Part shown: in pieces, positions 1 to 11,952 of the stretch | How the letters are laid out: each line of letters begins with the position of its first letter | How positions within the stretch are numbered: the stretch's first letter is position 1 | DNA from: Ignelater luminosus | Taxonomy: Eukaryota > Arthropoda > Insecta > Coleoptera > Elateridae | Assembly (NCBI GenBank): GCA_011009095.1 | Contig: VTPC01089971.1 | Span: 1-64,000 of the forward strand | Length of the DNA: 64,000 nucleotides | Direction: 5' to 3' | Notes under the pieces: generated by a model | Seen by the model: only the letters and a program-made list of their open reading frames with translations | The model's database searches: none | Told to the model about the DNA's origin: nothing | Made by a program: the position numbers and the translations under genes

Positions 1-30
1 AACAAAGATACTACTAAAAGAGAAAAACGT

Positions 31-264
31 TTAAAGTGTTTTTAAATGATCTATTATGTGTTTAATTTTTTTCTCATAATTTCTTTTATTCCAGTCGTAT
101 TTAGATGATGAATCAGTCGACGTCTGAGGTTGTCTGGCTGTTAAATTAATTACTGCTATATTGGATTCATCCATATAAAATTTGCATCTAGGTGAAATTC
201 CCTTCTGTAAAAAAAATTTATTATTTAACGCCCTAGTAGAAATACAATATTGTGATGACATCAT
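31..264 (-). CDS. candidate small host protein, possibly mitochondrial (77 aa)
   Basis: An ATG-ATG start at 264 opens an uninterrupted 77-codon frame that ends in TAA near the window edge. I do not recognise the family. The first 30 residues are rich in S, R, K and N with no acidic residue (motif CISTRALNNKFF), which resembles a mitochondrial targeting sequence. The rest is hydrophilic and ends in a lysine-rich, helix-like tail (YEKKIKHIIDHLKTL), unlike the F/L/I/Y-rich chance frames around it. A TATA-like element lies about 50 bp upstream. An alternative reading is that a TTTTTTTTACAG splice acceptor at about 205-216 begins a terminal exon and the upstream codons are chance. Both readings give the same C-terminus. 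No sequence search was possible, so existence and function remain tentative. Confidence 0.35.
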   Translation of the reverse strand: MMSSQYCISTRALNNKFFLQKGISPRCKFYMDESNIAVINLTARQPQTSTDSSSKYDWNKRNYEKKIKHIIDHLKTL

Positions 265-314
265 TTTTCAATTTTACAATATTTATGCTAATACGTGAAC
301 CTAAACAAACTCAA

Positions 315-322
315 TATTTATA
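315..322 (-). promoter_or_regulatory. TATA-like element upstream of the 77-aa frame
   Basis: TATAAATA on the minus strand, 51 bp before the ATG at 264. The spacing would suit a short 5' leader. In AT-rich DNA such a match can easily be chance. Confidence 0.2.
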
Positions 323-343
323 ATAAAGAAAAAAACCTTTAGT

Positions 344-790
344 TTATCTCATTTCTATAATTCTTGTTAAATCTTTATTGTGTTGATAACAAAACCTTTG
401 AAACACTAGAATTCTTCATTGAGAAATGTTGACAATATTGTTATTTGTTTTAATTTAAAATCAGAGGTTAGATTGTCATTCAGAAAAGGTAAATGTTTGC
501 ATTTCGTTAAGTTAACTTTTGTTGTTTGTTTATTATTTGGAATAAAAATTTATTTTTTATGTTTATTACTTCAATATTAATTGTAATCAAACTGATTTGC
601 ACATAAAAATGCATTTACTGCGTTTTAACCCTATTTCGACATACGACATTCGTTTGACAGAAGATTTTTTAGTAAGAAATGTGTAACTAAGAATAGTGAC
701 ACTAACATAAATAAAAGTTTGGGGTATAACAGTGCATGCAACTAAAACTTTAAACATTTGAAATGGATTGGAATTATAGAAATGAGATAA
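344..790. repeat. perfect 20-bp inverted repeat pair
   Basis: Positions 344-363 and 771-790 are exact reverse complements of each other (20 of 20), separated by about 407 bp. No target duplication is evident, so this may be an old small TIR element or a structural inverted repeat upstream of the candidate gene at 31-264. Confidence 0.5.
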
Positions 791-807
791 GGTATATGTA
801 CGTGAGA

Positions 808-828
808 TATCGATCGCCAAGCCGCCAT
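808..828 (-). promoter_or_regulatory. possible DRE-like / YY1-like promoter motifs
   Basis: On the minus strand a YY1/Pho-type core ATGGCGGC (821-828) is followed closely by ATCGATA (808-814), which resembles the insect DRE. Both motif types are known from insect housekeeping promoters. Only the motifs are seen; start-site activity is inference. Confidence 0.15.
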
Positions 829-835
829 ATTAGTG

Positions 836-1388
836 ACCATCTTTTTGTTTTCACGTTAAATTTAACAGATTGTCGGCATGTACTGTCAACACCTTGAGAT
901 TTTATAAATTTATGCATATGTAATTACTTACCTCTAACGAGAAAAGTAGTATCACATTGAACACTATAAAAGCTTCAAAATAACACGCAATAAAATCAAC
1001 ACAACCATGTGCACGTTGTTCTTTTGTTGTTGCTGCTACGTAAAGCTGCTCGGCTTACGCTTGCGCCAGAGCCGAAGTGTGAAAGTAATGGATCGAGCGA
1101 GAAACGATCTGACACGACAATCAAGCTGTATTAAAAGTTAGAAATTATCGAAAACAAGATTGAATTAATTTGCAAAAATATATTAATAAATAATAATGTA
1201 CATTGGCGTACCTGCCAATCAACAAGAACTTGAATAAAATAAATAATACCATTTTTATTTTAATAAAAATTTGTTTGTTTCAGTTAGTGTTATACCTAAA
1301 AAAATTTGGAGTTATAAGACTTGAAACATTTACAAAAGAAACAAGAATTTCATTTTTAGAAAATATATCTAAGTCTCATAATTCACTT
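836..1388. other. no gene seen
   Basis: Contains a short CpG-richer patch at about 1020-1130. The 62-codon open frame at 1203-1391 is low in charged residues and starts without a supported ATG context. I see nothing else. Confidence 0.5.
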
Positions 1389-1462
1389 TAAAATTTTTTT
1401 CTAAGTCCCGCATGTTGTTTAAATTTTTCTAAGTCCTGCATGATGCCGAAATTTTTCTAAGT
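1389..1462. repeat. short tandem repeat, about 30-bp unit
   Basis: About two and a half copies of a unit built around AATTTTTCTAAGTCCTGCAT. The third copy is partial. Confidence 0.6.
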
Positions 1463-4400
1463 TTTGTAAAAGAAAATAAAAGTTATTTTTTATTCAGTGT
1501 ACTCTAAAAGTACTTGTTAGGTTTTACGAAGAGTATAATAGAGCATAATAGGTCATTAGAAGAGCCTCGAGAGAAATAAAAATTATTTACGCTTATCAAT
1601 ATAAAATTTCGTAGCACCTAATAGTATCTAATCAGAACATTTTAGGCTCTCCAGGTTCTGACTAGAGCTTAATGTTGAAAATTGTTAGAGCTTGTAAGAT
1701 CCTAAACAGCACTTAAGGACATAAAAGTACATATTTAGATTCTAAATAGCACCTATCAGAACTTCTGTAGAACTTAAATTTCGACTCGGGTGTTGCGACC
1801 TGCGACACACCGGAATGGAAAAATTGAAAGACGGGGTCATACCGGAGCCGTCTATAGACACAACACACTCCACTCTTCTGTAAAGTTGCTTTTTGTTGAC
1901 GAAATGCCAGGACGTGAATCATCTATGTTTATTGCACAAAATAATTAACACATTAACAAACCGGAATGTTCCTTCTTTAATCAAGACACGGACTTTTCTT
2001 TAACGAATAAATATAATTTAGTCCACAATTTACGCAGCCGCAAGGCGATAAGCGGTTTTTTGAAGAAGCCGCACGTGTGTTTAATACGATTTAAACATTT
2101 ATACAAAATAAATTAAGAAGTATTTCCAACAAAAGCTAACTAAATATATCCACAAAATTATTAGAACGATGTAAAATTTTAAAATAACATTACAAACAAT
2201 TAGTATTAAGAGCATAATACAATGTAATAATTTTTACTGTTTGTCTAGTTTATATCTTTATAATATGTTATACCTTTGTTTCAAAACATTAATAAAGCTA
2301 TTTCTATTTCTGTTTTTGTTTCTGTTTCTGTTTTTATAACAAATTCTAAGTAGTTATAGTTGACTGAAATATCAGGACTTTCTGATCCACGATAGTAAGG
2401 CAATTGATATACTTGCATTTTCCGTAAATTCTGAAGAATGTCTGGAGTTAGATAATATAGTAAGAATCGATTTTATATTTTTCCAGGGGATTGTTTGGAA
2501 AACGATTTTTTTTTATTAAAGCAAATAAAAATGTTTCGTGTGGTAGATAAGTTATTGTTATTGAGGCTCGTACTTCATCGAAATCAAAATTAAAAAATTC
2601 AAAAGATCAGAACTTATCTACAAGACATATTTTATCTTGGCCTCTTTACTGTTATATCAAAAACATTTTGTGTGATCTCATACCTACCTTATAATGTACG
2701 ATTACTGTAAAGCAATTTTCATGTATGTTGCACCAGAAATATTTTACCGTTCACATCTTCTACAATGGTTTGTAACTATTCTAGTTATTAAACTTAATTT
2801 AGTAGGTATTAAGCCGATTAAAACTGTCCTACTATAATTGCAATTATTGAATAGGGCTTGGTATCTTTTATAATTCCTTACAAAGCGTATACGACATTTG
2901 AGAATATTAAACTAAAATTCTGCTTCTTACGTGAACTAAATTCCAACGAGCTTTGTATGTTACAACTGATCATCTGCAAGAGAATTATCTAGTTAGAAAT
3001 TCTAAACCCCAAGGGTAAATAACGTTAAGACATTTAATATAACTAAAGCAATACCTAACGGTAGGGGTAGTTTTGATCTTGCATCATACTTGCCTTGTGA
3101 GAATTTTGAAAGCAGCGTAGCGTTCAGCAAAGCTTTTAAATAAATCTTAGCGTCTTGTGCTTGATAAAGAAAATATAAAAATACTAAGATACTGTTTAAC
3201 TTAAATTGAGACTAAAAAAAATAATAGTTTCTCTTAACGTTTTAAATGCTCATGCTGGAAACTTGAGAGAATATGAAAAAGATTCAAGAGGATTTAATAA
3301 CAACAGCACCACTAGCAGCAACAGCAGCTAGGACAATATCCTATAACACATACATCAAATTCACAGACAATAGCGGTGCCATAGCCAATGTCTGAAAATT
3401 TTTCATTTATGAAAGAATATTGGAACGAGAAGTCATCAATCACCCCCCTTTTTACAAATAGACGACTCACTCACATTAGAGAGAACGCAATTGAAAAATG
3501 TGTCAATCAAAAATTGCACGCGGCTGAATAACTTGAAAAAGTTAATTGACAAATAATATATCACAACATGCAGTAGAAAAAACAAATGACAAGTTTTGTA
3601 TGGAATGTTTAACATCATCGTAGGTGCGGTTCTGGTTGTAGCAGCAGGGTGGCACGCTATAATAATAAAATGGTGTAAATATTCGGAATCGAATGTTGTG
3701 CAGATTGTAATCGGCGAAAAGGAAATGCCTTTAAAACGATAATTCGCTGTTAAAGCGCCGTTCCTATTTGTGTATACTATATGTAGATCTGATTTAGCTG
3801 ATTAGTCGCAATGGAATTTACTGGATATGTATCTGCATGTTATTATTGCTCTAGGGGGTATGTTTATTTAACGCTCCACCAGTCCTACCAATAACAAAAT
3901 GAAAATTAGTTTCTGCCTGCATTTGCTTGTTTAAATTTAGCTACTGTTAACAAAAAACATACATCGTATGGTTTTGTCTCGGTAGACAAAATAGATTTTA
4001 TTTTATGCTAGTTAGAATTGCATTCATTGTAATTGTCAGATCGATATAAAACACACAGCAGAATTCCCTTTGCGTGTGTAACTAAAAGGTTCGATTTGGT
4101 TAATCCTTCAACAGGAAGAACCTTACAGAATTTAGGTTTTTCATACCTTACTGATGCCCTATGGCGCTGCCTAGTTGCAATTATTAGTTTTTGTAATATT
4201 CTGTCAGCAGCTGTTGCAGTGAATCCAAGTTACATACACTCTCTTCATTTAGAATCATTTTTTCTGATTGGAAAATTTGTAGGTATGTACTATTAGGTTC
4301 TTATAATCTTGAAATTAAAGACACATTGAAAAAATTATGTAGTGCTCATACACTAAAAAAATGATAAATTGAGTTAAAAATTCATCGAATTCTATTTTAC

Positions 4401-5780
4401 TATTAACCAAACTTTATAATGGAATCCTGGGCAAGACTAAACAAAAAGTCTAAAAGACAAACAAAATGTATGTTTATAGGCAACAGCGTTTTATTAACGT
4501 TTATAAATCAGCAGCATCATTAAAAAAAATTGAGAAAAAAGAAGTCTTTTTTCTATAGACTTAAAATTACTGCATTTGTAATTATAACTAATTACGCGGT
4601 CAACATAATTTGAAATTGTTCATTCTATTCTCTAACTAAACACAATTACTTTTAATAGTTATGCACCTAGTAAATATCCAAACACGTAAGCAACAACATT
4701 TTACTGATGTTGCGACCTCGACATCTGTTCAACCCGAATTGTAATTTGATTTGCGGATCGTTTTCCCCAGTGAGGCGTATTTGACCATTTTACCTTATCA
4801 TCGGGTACTAAATCTGAGACAAGTTTAAATTATAAGGTAAGAACCGTTGTGTTAGTATACTATAAACAAGATCTAAATTTAGATTCACTCACTACCTACT
4901 CTTTAAACAATGAATAATTGTTATCTGTAGTATCATTTCATAAAATTTGATAACGCGTGAAGGATCGATTTGAAGAAATATTATAAACGAATAACAAAAA
5001 GTTTAAAGACAAAAAGACACAATTCTAGAAGTAAAGAAAAAGTATGTAATACAATAATGGAGTGTATGTCCATTCCTTTGGGAAAATCCCGGCAATAACA
5101 GTTCACTGCAAATACAGTATCAGGTAATACAACTGCTGAACGGTATAACCTATAACTAGTATAAGAAAGAAAATGTTTCTCAAGCCGAAGATTTATAGTA
5201 TAAGCCAACGACTATAAGAACACGGGCGTTATAAACCGCTGAATGATATATTAACATGTTTTAATACATAAACGTTTTGTTTTAATTAACCCTCAGCATC
5301 ACACTTGTTAATATAGTTTGAAAGTTTCGAATTAAGAGTTAATTTAGCTTGGTATAGCAAAGTTTCTCTTTTATGCCTGGCTAAAGTTTTGCTACCATCA
5401 ATTTAAATACATGGCATAAAATATACACGTGCCATAACAGTTGTATACATTAATTTACTAAAGTAACTCTAAGGTACGCTTCATGAAGCCTTCACTATTA
5501 TGTAATTTATGTAAAGTATTAAATTGGTAGGAAACAAGCACTAGTTTTCTCTAGAAATTATTGAATAGGTATAAACGGGTACTATAAAGTAAAATTTAAG
5601 TTTATATTAGAAAGATTTAATTCCTAAACTTTACTATAGCGGTTTTCCCTAAACCATCTCAAATATTAAAATTGTTATGAATTTACATAGAATTATTTCT
5701 AAACGTATATGCACAAAGATAGCACTGTTAGAAGATTTAATTCTTAATCCAATCATATAAAAATGTATACATGCCATATA
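1463..5780. other. no gene seen; minor simple repeats
   Basis: Holds a TTTCTG/TTTTTG pyrimidine repeat at 2301-2335 and a short CAR/AGC-rich stretch at about 3301-3332. The open frames here (for example 4033-4296 plus and 4981-5208 minus) start at non-ATG codons or lack coding character. Confidence 0.5.
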
Positions 5781-6220
5781 CAGGGTGAGTCATAATTAGG
5801 CGTAAAAATTGAAACGAAGCTTCCTTAGTCCGAAATAAAGGAATTAACCGAATATTTCCGAGTACCAAAATGCTTCCTTACAAAGTTACAGGGCGTAGAT
5901 CGAATCGATTGGATTCTTTTTATGGAGTTTTCTAAAAGATCTAGTTTACCATGAGGCAATTAACATCAGGGCACAATTGCTACAAAGAATTGTAGAGGCC
6001 GTCTAAACTTTAATATTTAGCAGGTGTTGTTAATATGACGGTGTCAGTGGTAGGTAGGCACCTGGAACAATTGATATAATTGTTAGTATTATTGTTTAGT
6101 TTCTTATTAATTTTGTTTTTATCTTGATGTATTTTGCACGAAATAAGAAAATTCTTAACATGCTTTATCTATCTAAAGAAGCTAACTTCAATTTCTTACC
6201 TCTAATTATGACTTAACCTG
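5781..6220. mobile_element. MITE-like element, CAGGGTGAG-type ends
   Basis: The left end CAGGGTGAGTCATAATTAG and the right end, read in reverse complement (CAGGTTAAGTCATAATTAGA), match as degenerate inverted repeats over roughly 55-60 bp. The element is 440 bp with no coding content. A clear target-site duplication is not visible, so it is probably old. Superfamily is unassigned; TA-inserting elements with CAGGGTG ends are common in insects. Confidence 0.55.
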
Positions 6221-6659
6221 TGGAGTATATAATTTAACAAAAACCTGCAAGTAAAAAGGAGAAAGCTATAAAAGTAATACACTGTATCTATCTTGGTATC
6301 AGTATCAGAAATATGCTAAGTTGGAGAATAAATGAAAACAATGGTGGACGTTTAGGAGAATGCCATACTGTTTAGATTGCAGGATACCCATATAAAAAAC
6401 ACGGCGTACCTGGAACCATTCAGAGAAAAAAATTTCACGTTTGAAATATATGAGCTATTTTAGTTTTGTAATAAAAAAAACGCCATACTTCATGCCAAGA
6501 AATTTATTTACACAACAACTAGAAAAAAGAAAACATAAATTAAGTTTCTATAAAATTTATTCTTCTTTAAGTTTTATGAAAAAAAAAAATTGTACACCAA
6601 GTCGTGCCAGGCTACGTGCTCGAAACGTGATACACAGAAACGGGCCTGAATTTGTCCTC

Positions 6660-7400
6660 CCCCAGTTTTTCGGAAGAGCATGTATAAAAATAGATTGAGC
6701 TTTGTCTTTCGTTACCCTTCTCATAGGAGCTATGCATGTAGATGTTTTGGGCTTCATTCTCATTTACCTTTTCAAAGAAGTTATTCACAAAAACTGACTC
6801 TTTTCTTTCTCAGACAGGCTATCTACAGCGGTCCACGGTTGGTTTTACTTTTTATCACTTTCTTGAGGAATCAATACATGAAAATGTCTCGGGTTTGCTT
6901 TCTATTAATTTCCCAAAAAGAACTGTTTACGAATGCTCATGGTACTTTGTTTTTTATTATAATTTCTTCAAACAAACTACATATGAAATTTAATTTGTTT
7001 TGCCTTTAAACAGTCTACCCGCTGTAACTCTGAAATCGGGCTTAGTCCTGCATTAGACTACCCAAAAAACCTGATCACGGACACTGATTGGGTTTTGCTT
7101 TTTATTAACCATCTCGAAAAAACTATATGGGAATATAAGTGGGTTTCGCCTTTGAACTATCTATTAACCTTTTCAAGATGGTTTGGGCTTGAGCTTTCAT
7201 TTACAATTTTAAAAAAGTTATGCACAGAAAACACCTGAACTGCTTTCAAACGTGGTTGCTTACGGTCTTCTTTTTTTACCAACTTTTCTGAGGACGTTAT
7301 TCAGGGAAATATATGATGCTTTGCCTTCCATTGCCCGTCCTAAGGGAACCGTGCACAAAAATCTATAGGGTTTGATACCTCAATAACTATCTCCAGAGTG
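6660..7400. repeat. decayed minisatellite, about 56-bp unit
   Basis: A motif like GGGCTTTGCTTTTCATTACC followed by a CTTCTC-type core and then GTTATGCACAAAAA recurs at irregular 51-58-bp steps. Anchors are seen at about 6713, 6769, 6906, 6957, 7103, 7160, 7277, 7329 and 7384. Copies are strongly diverged. The overlapping open frames at 6441-7009 are a by-product of this repeat, not genes. Confidence 0.5.
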
Positions 7401-10400
7401 TTCTCAAATTGATTTTTAGGTAGTAAAAAGAATATATTACGTTTATCAATAATATACGCAGCAAACCAGCTTGTACTAATAACAAAAGTTGCTTTCCCAA
7501 AACAATCTCTGATACATTTTGTAATGTCACGGAAACCATGCAGGTATTGGCTCAAAAAATTATCTAGTTCAAGGTACAAATCTTCGGTGTAGCGTAAACA
7601 CTACCCCTTCCACGAACAGTTTCAGAAAATTTTTGATGTCACGACTGGGGTACAATAGACACTGTTTTGTTTGCTTAAATTGACAAATTAGTGTGTTGAG
7701 CAGTCAAAGAGATTTTCAATAGTATTTTCCGACATACGCCTCGAATGTCTCAAACTACTTTTGATCAGTCTTCAAGATTGTTCAAATTTTGAAGAACATG
7801 ACCTGTAAAGTGAATTTTATCAAAAAATTATATTAAATAAATTTTGTAAAAGTAATATGTTCCTACGAGTAATTGATAAAAATTTAGTATTTAAAATCAA
7901 ACACTTGGTCTTTTACTTAAACTATTTTTAAGACTTTGGGTGTGTAGTTTCCAAGACATTATAACAAATTATTATATCCATTACAACGCATGATAATAAG
8001 CGTTACTGTGAAATGACGTAAATGACTACAGAGAGATGTAACACCGACCAAAACCTAATAAACAAGTACAAAACCATTCAGGTAGAACAAAATCTAAATT
8101 ACGAAGAGATAGGTGTAACCTTTGTGACACGGACAAGGAGTCAATGTTTAGTCAATTTTGTTAGTTTAAATACAATAATCTGTAAGACAATGGCAATCTT
8201 TCAGATTCAAATTGTCAGTTACTTTTACCAAATAGTTGTTGCCTTAACATAGACATTGGAGAATAATAAAAAACAAAATAAATTAGAAATATGTTTGGTA
8301 GACGTGAACGAATTTTTGATTTATTGTTTTATGAATAATGCAATTTTATATTTCTGTCATATGTACATAGTTCTCTGAAACACTCGTGTTATTATTTTTA
8401 TAACATAAATAACATTTTGATTAAAACAAACGTTGAACAAGAATAACACGTTCCAGTTAAGGTAATTCCTTCTAGATAAAACCTAATGAAAACAACAAAT
8501 TCAATTCATGTTTGTACAATCTTCCCCAATGATGTTATTTGTGTTTTATATGAATATTAATATTCAGCATTACATTTCCTCAATAAAAGGGTTGAGTCCT
8601 TCGCAATGTGTTCGGTGTTTACACAACGTAATATCCAACCAAAACACGAAGTGATCCAACAGAAAATATATCGAGCATTTTCCAGCAATTTACCGCAATA
8701 TCTCCATTACTTAATATTGCAACAAATATACTCTTTAGGATGTTTTATTCGACCTTACAATCAGAAATCCTATACCCACTTCTTGTTTTTTGTTGGTATC
8801 TTCGTCTCCTTACATCACAAAAAATGTCCTTTATTTTGCTTCTGAGTAAACATTTATCCAAAATGACACATTTAGAGTTGTACCGGCCTTAAGGGAACGA
8901 TTCAGGACATTTAGAAAGGACACTTAATTGTTTGTCAGTGTTTTAGCGGCAATTTTTTATATTTCCGCGTCGCCTACTCGTTTAATTCCTCCAACAATTC
9001 ACTTTCTACGAAATTTTCGTTTCCCATCATTTAATTGCTTATCTGTTGTAAGCCCTTCCCGAGAGAAATAATGCTTCACATTCTCAAGTTTCTTCTTATA
9101 TTGAAACTTGGAATTCGGGCAAATTTATGAAGCTCAATCTGGTTAACAAAATTAATTTATAATTTTTATAGTAGTTTCGGGATGTTTGCAAATTCAGATT
9201 GAAAATCCTTTCGCAGTTCGGAAAGTTAATTGAAATTAATTTGAAGGACGTAGTAAAATGTTTCTGAGGAAGGATTTTATTACCCTCAGGCAGTTGGATG
9301 ATATAATAAAAGATAACAGAAGTTTCGGTTGTTTCCTGATCATTTAAGGAGAGAAAGTTTTCGGTGTCTTGTATAATAAAATGAAACCGTGGCATTTTCG
9401 TTATTTTGTTTTTCTTCAAATCAATTACTGTTAGGAAAAAAAGAAAGTTGATACATGTAATAGATTAAATCGTAACTTTGATGACGCTTGGTAATTAGAA
9501 TGAAAAAGAAAATGTAAAGCCCCAAGATAAACACAAAATAGACATTGATGGACGTGAGCGTATATTGTGTGTTGTGGATGCGAGCGATGGTGCGTGTGCG
9601 TGTGTATATGTGTGTGTATCGTTGTCTTCGTCGTCCTGCTGAAACGGTAAAAAAGTTAGGCCGCATAAAGCATTTGTCAGATTGGATTGGAATTGCACGA
9701 GGCGCTATAAACTTTTTGATCCTAGCCGTTATAGAAATCTCGTTTTCTGGCAGCAGCCGGTGATTTGATAAATCAGTTATATCTGTCTCAGGACGTGTCG
9801 TATATATTGCAACGGGACTTGAAAACTGGATTTTCCTTCCAATAGTTTGGTTTGTGTTGAGGGTCAACAGAACAACAATTGATTTATATAGAAAGTTATT
9901 TAATCGGTTTTAAAGGGAAGAAATGCTGCCTCTTTTCCTGGTATATTCCTGGTGTTTGAAAATTTCGTTTTAGCTACAAGCACGTTTTTGTTAGTCTCAC
10001 GGGAGGCAAAAAGAACGAGTTCGTTCTATAATACAACATACAAATTTCAAAAGTTTTGCTTTGTATTTTAATGTGGTGACTACAGAAATATCTTAATATT
10101 GTTGCGAGAGTTGCACGGTAATCTATCCAGGAAGAAAACATCTACTATGCTAACAATAATATTTGATTTGTCCTTGCCAGCGCTTTTGTAGTGTTATATA
10201 GTGTAATTTATTTCTAATGATGTCATTACTTGACCAAAAGTATTTTTATTATTATCATCAATCTTTATAATAAAAAATCTTTTTTCTACTAAAATATCCT
10301 ACCTGTAATCTACAAATAGTTTAGTAGAAATACTATGAGGTAGTTTCTTTTTATTCAGTTTCTTTGCCCTTGACTCAGTTTAGGTTCCTTGATAAATCCC

Positions 10401-10675
10401 TGACTGTCGGCGTTGTGTAATTTTTGCCTAGTAGCTTAAATCATTTTACGCAAATACATTTGTAAAACCAGGGTGGGTCTTAAATTTGATGATTCTTTGG
10501 ATCAATTCTATAACCTGATTCTGCATCTATTAAGGCTTTTTCTGAACATTTTAGAATATCTTTAAATTTACAAATCTATTCAAAGGGCGAAAAAAAGAAG
10601 AGTTTAGATTAACATTACTTGATTTCTATAAAATAATAAGATTTCCTTATTCCATCAAAGTAATCCAGTTGTGTA
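7401..10675. other. no gene seen; GT-rich microsatellite
   Basis: A GT-rich tract lies at about 9589-9628. A 148-codon open frame on the minus strand (9421-9867) crosses this tract and ends in a phenylalanine-rich run. It has no recognisable motif and I do not call it a gene. Confidence 0.5.
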
Positions 10676-11952
10676 AGGTATGTATCAGAAGTAGCTGGAC
10701 AAACTTTACTGTTTTAAAATATATTTAGGCGGCGTTGAAAAGTTATGCGACTGCTTGTATAAAATTTGCAACTTGTCGAATCTTGATTTTCATTAGTGGT
10801 GTTACAATTATTGCACTGAAAGAGAGAGAGCAAGGTAAAATTACCTTAAATAAGTTGCCGAGTATATAATATGCTTGGATCGCACAATCAAAAAACAGTT
10901 TCAAATCATTTTTTAAAAGATTTTAAACGTAGTACCTTATATTCGATTTTTACTCGATATTCGAAAAATATTGAACCAGAAAATAAAAAGAAACCTAAAA
11001 GGAAACCAATTTTGACCTCGGTTAGAATTAATAATTTGAAGAAAGCTGCTGAAAATCGTATTGATGTAAGTACCCGGAAACTTTCTAACAAATATAATGT
11101 TTCCAAAGATACAATCAGTCGCAGTTTGATTAAAATGGATATAAAACGATACAAAAGAAGTATCAGACCCAGATATTCTGAAAACAATTACGAGAGATAC
11201 CCTTAAAATGCAGACTATTGCGGAAGAAATACTTAAACGAAGACGTAACTGTTATAATAGGCGACGAGAAACATTTTATATTTTCCAACAGTTGTGATAT
11301 TAGTAACCGAGGTTATTATATCAAAAATAAAAAAGACGCCCCATAAGACGTAAGATTCATTAAAAAATCGAAATTTGAACCGAAGGTGTTAGCTTGGTGT
11401 TCAATTTCTGGCAAAGGAATCGTTAGTATTTATTTACAAACACAGAAAGAAGAAGTCGTTAATTCAAACACGCATATAAAAAAATGTTTACCTAAAATGC
11501 TCGATTTCGTTAAGAAACATCATGAATATGACAAAATACTATTTTGGCCTGACCCAGCTACAAGCCATTATGCGAAAACGACCCATAATTGGTTAAAAAG
11601 CATAAAGATATGGATAGCACCAAAAAATGCAAAACCACCCAATGTGCCTCAGACTAGACCGATCGAGTATTTATGATCAATCTTATCTCAGTTTGTGTAT
11701 GACAATGGCTGGAAACACGCATTATTAATTGTTTCAAAAAATCAACCTGAACATCATCCAGCACATGATAGATGGCATCAAGAGCAAAATACGCAAAATA
11801 GAATACCACGGTTTCCATGCTGTCTAATTTATTTAAATTTTTTTTGTATGTACATTGTGTTGTTTATAATTAATAAAATATTCTCTCATTCTGTTTCATT
11901 ACTGTCCAAAAAGTTACTTGCAACTTTGTCCAGCTACTTCTGATACATACCT
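10676..11952 (+). mobile_element. Tc1/mariner-superfamily element, DD37E type (inactive)
   Basis: A 1277-bp element with perfect 28-bp terminal inverted repeats (10676-10703 and 11925-11952; ends AGGTATGTATCAGAAGTAGC), flanked by TA at 10674-10675 and 11953-11954. The interior encodes one transposase on the plus strand, now broken (separate entry). Intact termini with a moderately decayed gene suggest insertion well before the DD41D copy at 23.2 kb but not ancient. Confidence 0.85.
10871..11820 (+). pseudogene. DD37E transposase pseudogene
   Basis: Cut-and-paste transposase of the IS630/Tc1/mariner group. The N-terminal piece (10871-11206) carries a helix-turn-helix region with STRKLSNKYNVSKDTISRSL. 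The catalytic region follows in another frame: IIGDEKHF (first D, about 11263), FWPDPATSHYAK (second D, about 11555) and RPIE (acidic third residue, about 11670). Thirty-seven residues separate the second D from the E, so DD37E, as in the ITmD37E group. Breaks seen: a frameshift between about 11200 and 11248, an in-frame TAA at 11344-11346, and TGA at 11674-11676 where the family usually has Trp after RPIE. The reading frame then continues SILSQFVYDNGW. The element cannot make its own enzyme. Confidence 0.8.

Noticed and set aside
587-820. 77-codon minus frame upstream of the candidate gene at 31-264
   Set aside because: No ATG at its start; the only in-frame ATG gives a short, motif-free peptide. 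The nearby ATGGCGGC ATG is in another frame and stops after 25 codons.
6441-7009. Overlapping 85- and 109-codon frames on the plus strand
   Set aside because: They sit on the decayed 56-bp minisatellite and have no motif; the frames follow from the repeat.
9421-9867. 148-codon frame on the minus strand, the longest non-transposase frame
   Set aside because: It crosses a GT-rich microsatellite (RRRQRYTHIYTRTRT) and ends in a low-complexity F/I run; no family and no splice support.
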